Shown: positions 6,386 through 9,668 of the stretch, in pieces
Numbering within the stretch: the stretch's first letter is position 1
Layout: each line of letters begins with the position of its first letter
Source: JACQNR01 sp049515175
GTDB lineage: Bacteria; Acidobacteriota; Terriglobia; UBA7540
Assembly (NCBI GenBank): GCA_049515175.1
Contig: JBEKUI010000189.1
Span: 1-9,668 of the forward strand
Length of the DNA: 9,668 nucleotides
Reading direction: 5' to 3'
Made by a program: the position numbers and the translations under genes
The notes under the pieces: model-generated
What the model was told of the DNA's origin: nothing
Database searches by the model: none
Seen by the model: the letters and a program-made list of their open reading frames with translations, nothing else

Positions 6386-7269
6386 CGATTCTTGGGGAGC
6401 GCACTTCTTCTCTGAGATCTCCTCACTATGTCAGCCAGGGGCGACTTAGGCACCTGACCTTTAAGTTCCAGCTTCCGAATCTCTCTCCCGGCAAAAATCC
6501 GCGTTATCCCCTTCCCCCGCCGACCATAGCGCTCGTCGTACGGCCCACAAAAAATGTCAGGCGGGAGCCTTCTCGTGGCAAAAGGGTTCTCGTGAACCAC
6601 TGCCCGAAGGTGGCGCAGCGACACGTCACGGTCGGTCCCCCGTGACCGCTCTATCGCCTCCATCGTTCGCTTGCACCTCTCCTCCAAGGCTAGTGCGCGG
6701 TCATTTTCGGGAGTCGTCGCGAGGAATCGACGCATGCCCACCGTAAGGTACTCCATTACCACAATCGCGCTGACAATCCGATTTCGAACTCCAACGGGCC
6801 GCCCTGACTCGTACCAAATCATTTTTCCGCCCGCGCGAAAAACAGGGTGGCTCCTTCCGACGGCAATCCCGCGTTTGGCATCAACCATCGTTCGAAAACC
6901 GACATTGCCCAGCATGGCCCCCAACACGGTCTCTGGAGTCGGGTGTGCCGTGGGCTTTCCGCAATCGTACAGCACCAAGGCACAAGGATATTCTTCCAGT
7001 CCTTTGAACTGCTTCCAAACCCCATGAATCTTCCATCGGATCGGTGAGTAGGGGTCGAATGCGCCTCCACTGCTTTCCAGTTCATCCTTGGTTGCCTCGA
7101 ACTGCTTGACCTCAAAATACAGAAACGACCCGTGGAAGCGCATCCGATAATCAGGCCTTTCAAGCTTTCCGGGTATAGGCGGTTGGTATTCAAAACCAGC
7201 GAACCCACACTGTCGAAGGCATTCTTCAAATGCCAGCTCTGACTCGGTTTTGATCCTTTGGTTGCCCAT
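6382..7269 (-). CDS. Hypothetical protein with a PD-(D/E)XK nuclease-like core
   Basis: This 295-residue protein has no family name that I recognise. Its first 60 residues match the PD-(D/E)XK nuclease core: a helix with acidic residues (ESELAFEECLRQCGF, 9-23), then P39-D40 in ERPDYRMRF, a 12-residue hairpin, and E53-V54-K55 in YFEVKQFEA. The downstream strand PCALVLYD is also compatible. The rest has a basic C-terminus (RRSQRRSALPKNR), suiting nucleic-acid binding, and further charged helices. The ATG at 7269 lies 2 nt after the mnmG stop. A TTG at 7275 would overlap that stop in TTGA, so translational coupling to mnmG is likely whichever start is used. The gene is visibly less GC-rich and has less biased codon use than its neighbours, suggesting acquisition. 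A restriction-like, repair or mobile-element role is possible but unproven. Confidence 0.65.
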   Translation of the reverse strand: MGNQRIKTESELAFEECLRQCGFAGFEYQPPIPGKLERPDYRMRFHGSFLYFEVKQFEATKDELESSGGAFDPYSPIRWKIHGVWKQFKGLEEYPCALVLYDCGKPTAHPTPETVLGAMLGNVGFRTMVDAKRGIAVGRSHPVFRAGGKMIWYESGRPVGVRNRIVSAIVVMEYLTVGMRRFLATTPENDRALALEERCKRTMEAIERSRGTDRDVSLRHLRAVVHENPFATRRLPPDIFCGPYDERYGRRGKGITRIFAGREIRKLELKGQVPKSPLADIVRRSQRRSALPKNR

Positions 7270-7271
7270 CG

Positions 7272-9281
7272 TCAATCTTGCCTGCCCAAGAAGAGAGCCT
7301 GTTCAGAAGCGCGGCGCTGGAAGATCTCGATGAAGCAGTTGACGAGGGAGACGGCGGCGGGGGTGACGCCGGGGATGCGAGCGGCTTGGCCGAGTGTGAG
7401 CGGCCGGACGCGCGTGAGCTTCTCGATCATTTCGCACGAGAGGCCGGAAATCTTCTGGTAATCGAACCTGTCGGGGATGCGGCGCTGCTCAGCGCGCTTC
7501 ATACGCTCGATCTGCCGCTCCTGCTGCTGCAAATAGCCTTCGTATTTGAAATCGGTTTCAACGCGCCGCCCTTCTTCGCGCGCGAAAAGGTTCGTTGCAC
7601 CGAGAGCGTCGGGCCCGCCCAAGTCCGCGAGGCCGCGAGCGCGCAGGCTTTCGTTGACCCACTCGATGAGGTCATCGATTCCGACTTCTGACCGCTTCAG
7701 CAGTTGCGCGCCGGTAAGCGGCGCGGCGGCAGTGAAACGGCCATCGCTCATCAATCCGAGCCGGGCATAGACCTCTCGGCCCACGCGCGAATCAGGTGCG
7801 AGCGTCGTTTCGAGCAGAAACTTCGTTGCCGCGGAAATGCGTTGCTTCTTCTCGAGAAACGCCCCGTAGTCCTTCGCCCTGATGGTCCCCACCTGGTAGC
7901 CGAGCGGGGTCAGGCGCTCATCAGCGTTGTCGATGCGCAGGTGCAACCGGAACTCGGCGCGCGAAGTGAACATGCGGTAAGGCTCATCAACGCCTTTGCT
8001 CACCAGATCGTCAATGAGGATGCCCGTGTAGCCCTGGGTGCGATCGACCGTCACGTGCTCTTTGCCCTGGACGCGCAGCCCGGCGTTGATGCCCGCCATA
8101 ATGCCCTGGCACGCGGCTTCTTCGTAGCCCGTGGTGCCGTTGATCTGCCCGGCAAGAAAGAGGTTCTGGAATTTCTTCGTCTCGAGCCATGGATAAAGTT
8201 CGGTAGGCTGCACCATGTCGTACTCGATGGCATAGCCGGGGCGAATCATCTCCGCATTCTCGAGGCCGGGAATCGACTTCACCATCGCCATCTGCACGTC
8301 GATGGGCATGGAGGTGGACATGCCGTTTACGTAAATCTCGTTGGTGTCGGTTCCCTCGGGCTCAAGAAAAAGCTGATGGTGCGGCTTGTCGGGAAACTTG
8401 ACGATCTTGTCTTCAATCGACGGGCAGTAGCGCGGCCCGATGCTCTTGATCTGCCCGGAGTAGAGCGGGGCGCGGTGCTTGTTTTCGGCGATGATGCGAT
8501 GCGTTTCGGCGGTTGTGTAGGCAATCCAGCAGACACGCTGCGGCTGTGTGATCGCCTTGGTGCGGAAACTGAATGGCGTCGGAATAGCGTCGCCCGCCTG
8601 CACCTGGAACTGCGAGAAGTCGATGGTGCGCGCGTCGAGCCGCGGCGGCGTGCCGGTCTTGAGCCGGCCCACGTCGAAGCCCAGGCGGCGCAGCGCCTCG
8701 CCCAGCATCACTGCGGGCGGCTCGCCCGAGCGCCCCGCAGGATAGGTGTTCTCGCCGCAGTGGATCAGCCCATTGAGGAACGTGCCGGTCGTGATGATGA
8801 TCGCTCCGGCTTCCACCGTGCGCCCATCGCGAAGCTTGATGCCCAGCACGCGCCGTAGGGGCGGTTCGCGAACCGCCCCTACGTCGAAGACCACATCCAC
8901 CACTTCCGCCTGCTTGATGCGCAAGTTGGGTTCCTCTTCGAGCACTTGGCGCATCCGCACGCGGTACTGCTTCTTGTCGGCCTGGGCGCGCGGCGACCAT
9001 ACTGCCGGGCCGCGACTGGTATTGAGCAGGCGGAACTGAATGCCCACGGCGTCAATCACTTCGCCCATGATGCCGCCCAGCGCGTCCACTTCGCGCACCA
9101 GGTGGCCCTTGGCGATGCCTCCCACGGCAGGGTTGCAGGACATCTGGCAGATCAGGTCGAGGTTGATCGTGTAGAGCGCGGCCTTCAGGCCCATGCGCGC
9201 CGCCGCCATCGCGGCCTCCACACCCGCATGCCCCGCGCCCACGACCACGACATCGTATTTTTCCGTAAAGCCCGAAACCAT
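7272..9281 (-). CDS. mnmG: tRNA uridine-5-carboxymethylaminomethyl(34) synthesis enzyme MnmG (GidA)
   Basis: This 669-residue FAD enzyme, with the GTPase MnmE, installs the (carboxymethyl)aminomethyl group on wobble U34 of certain tRNAs using methylene-tetrahydrofolate. The N-terminus carries the dinucleotide-binding motif VVVVGAGHAGVEAAMAAARMG (11-31). Family signatures follow: SCNPAVGGIAKGHLVREVDA (48-67), GRLKTGTPPRLD (205-216), AGQINGTTGYEEAACQG (377-393) and MFTSRAEFRLHLR (437-449). The C-terminal helical MnmE/tRNA-binding region is intact. It is longer than the E. coli protein (629 residues). Part of the excess is a short in-frame insert near residues 134-144 made by a DNA palindrome. 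The start at the ATG before VSGFTEKYDVV is preferred; an in-frame GTG at 9326 would add 15 residues unlike the family and has no ribosome site. The ribosome site for the chosen ATG (AAGGG, about 11 nt away) is also weak. The nuclease-like gene follows in the same operon. Confidence 0.97.
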   Translation of the reverse strand: MVSGFTEKYDVVVVGAGHAGVEAAMAAARMGLKAALYTINLDLICQMSCNPAVGGIAKGHLVREVDALGGIMGEVIDAVGIQFRLLNTSRGPAVWSPRAQADKKQYRVRMRQVLEEEPNLRIKQAEVVDVVFDVGAVREPPLRRVLGIKLRDGRTVEAGAIIITTGTFLNGLIHCGENTYPAGRSGEPPAVMLGEALRRLGFDVGRLKTGTPPRLDARTIDFSQFQVQAGDAIPTPFSFRTKAITQPQRVCWIAYTTAETHRIIAENKHRAPLYSGQIKSIGPRYCPSIEDKIVKFPDKPHHQLFLEPEGTDTNEIYVNGMSTSMPIDVQMAMVKSIPGLENAEMIRPGYAIEYDMVQPTELYPWLETKKFQNLFLAGQINGTTGYEEAACQGIMAGINAGLRVQGKEHVTVDRTQGYTGILIDDLVSKGVDEPYRMFTSRAEFRLHLRIDNADERLTPLGYQVGTIRAKDYGAFLEKKQRISAATKFLLETTLAPDSRVGREVYARLGLMSDGRFTAAAPLTGAQLLKRSEVGIDDLIEWVNESLRARGLADLGGPDALGATNLFAREEGRRVETDFKYEGYLQQQERQIERMKRAEQRRIPDRFDYQKISGLSCEMIEKLTRVRPLTLGQAARIPGVTPAAVSLVNCFIEIFQRRASEQALFLGRQD
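8854..8883. repeat. Perfect 30-bp palindrome inside mnmG (REP/RPE-like element)
   Basis: Each half reads CGTAGGGGCGGTTCG followed by its exact reverse complement, with no loop. Beyond it, pairing resumes after one mismatch, giving about 36 bp. The palindrome lies in the mnmG reading frame and encodes approximately VGAVREPPL (residues 134-142). The position falls between two conserved strands where E. coli MnmG has only a short turn. Similar GTAGGGGCGG...CCGCCCCTAC repeats are, in my recollection, dispersed in several GC-rich bacterial phyla. The insert keeps the frame and avoids stop codons in the coding direction. Confidence 0.85.
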
Positions 9282-9361
9282 ATCTGGGACACCCTTTGAA
9301 GGCAGGACACTATTCAACCAAGCCACAGAGTTTCTGAGGCGAGGAAATCTTGGCTACCTTG

Positions 9362-9667
9362 CTACGTTGAGCAGATTTTGATGTTCATCCTGCCCTTCTG
9401 AACCCAAAGCTTATCGAGCCCGACGAATTCAATCGCCTCGTGGTCCATCTCCTCCTGCCCGGTCAGCCTGAAAAACCGAAATTGGCAGAAGGGCGGCATC
9501 TCCAGTTGTGAAACGTCAAGAAGTATAGAGATCCTGCACCCATCATGAACGATTGACGTTCGACCGAGGGAGAAAGTCTCAAGTACAGCCTCCCGTTGAC
9601 CAAAGTTGTCACCGGGTTTTCCGTACGCGAAAACTGCCGGCGAGACGACCTCCCTTGAGATGAGGCA
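9362..9667 (-). CDS. C-terminal part of an unrecognised protein (start lies beyond the window)
   Basis: An open frame of 101 codons enters from the right edge on the - strand and stops at a TAG at 9362-9364. The translation has ordinary protein-like composition, for example VFAYGKPGDNFGQREAVLET, TSIVHDGCRISILLDVSQLE, FCQFRFFRLTGQEEMDHEAI and FVGLDKLWVQKGRMNIKICS. No in-frame start fits, so the gene is truncated by the window. I do not recognise a family. It lies 80 bp upstream of mnmG on the same strand and is less GC-rich than mnmG, similar to the nuclease-like gene. The other frames here contain stops, which supports this one, but the short length leaves doubt. Confidence 0.5.
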   Translation of the reverse strand, partial: CLISREVVSPAVFAYGKPGDNFGQREAVLETFSLGRTSIVHDGCRISILLDVSQLEMPPFCQFRFFRLTGQEEMDHEAIEFVGLDKLWVQKGRMNIKICST

Positions 9668-9668
9668 A

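Noticed and set aside
7704..8858. Long + strand open frame (384 codons) opposite mnmG
   Set aside because: mnmG is unmistakable on the other strand. The translation shows no motif and the frame is explained by GC bias.
9282..9326. GTG start for mnmG, adding 15 residues
   Set aside because: No ribosome site precedes it, and the FAD-binding strand normally begins within about ten residues of the start, which fits the ATG at 9281.

Overview
This window looks like a piece of a GC-rich, free-living bacterial chromosome. Two things suggest Acidobacteriota or a close relative: a GldG-like gene followed directly by a DUF4340 gene, and a block of acyl-CoA enzymes. This placement is inferred from gene content and general character, because no rRNA or other phylogenetic marker was compared. 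Almost every base is coding. I see no tRNA, rRNA, CRISPR array, insertion sequence or phage gene.

Layout: (1) Positions 1-2340 on the + strand hold the C-terminal part of a GldG/IFT52-like ABC-transport auxiliary protein, then a membrane-anchored DUF4340 protein. The pair probably faces the periplasm as the non-ATPase part of an ABC-2-type membrane system whose ATPase and permease lie upstream of the window. (2) Positions 2341-2462 are a short convergent gap with an imperfect inverted repeat. (3) Positions 2463-5580 on the - strand form a three-gene acyl-CoA operon, transcribed in this order: thiolase, a crotonase-fold protein with a C-terminal zinc ribbon, and a second crotonase with both catalytic glutamates. 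The two crotonases resemble, respectively, the ring-cleaving 6-oxocyclohex-1-ene-1-carbonyl-CoA hydrolase (BamA/Oah) and cyclohexa-1,5-diene-1-carbonyl-CoA hydratase (Dch/BamR) of anaerobic benzoyl-CoA degradation. That resemblance rests on motifs recalled from memory, so the substrate is unproven. (4) Positions 5698-6168 on the + strand encode an exported thioredoxin-like protein, divergent from the operon. (5) Positions 6218-6385 on the + strand encode a 55-residue HicB-like protein with no HicA toxin beside it. (6) On the - strand lie mnmG (7272-9281), the tRNA wobble-uridine modification enzyme, and directly downstream, 2 nt after its stop, a protein with a PD-(D/E)XK nuclease-like core (6382-7269). 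(7) At the right edge, an open reading frame without its start (9362-9667, - strand) encodes the C-terminus of an unrecognised protein.

The most interesting points are: a perfect 30-bp palindrome lying in frame inside mnmG, where it appears to add a short extra peptide to a conserved enzyme; the BamA-like crotonase/zinc-ribbon fusion encoded between a thiolase and a Dch-like hydratase; and the putative nuclease apparently translationally coupled to mnmG. No feature by itself proves a new defence or metabolic system. The acyl-CoA operon is the best candidate for undescribed biochemistry.
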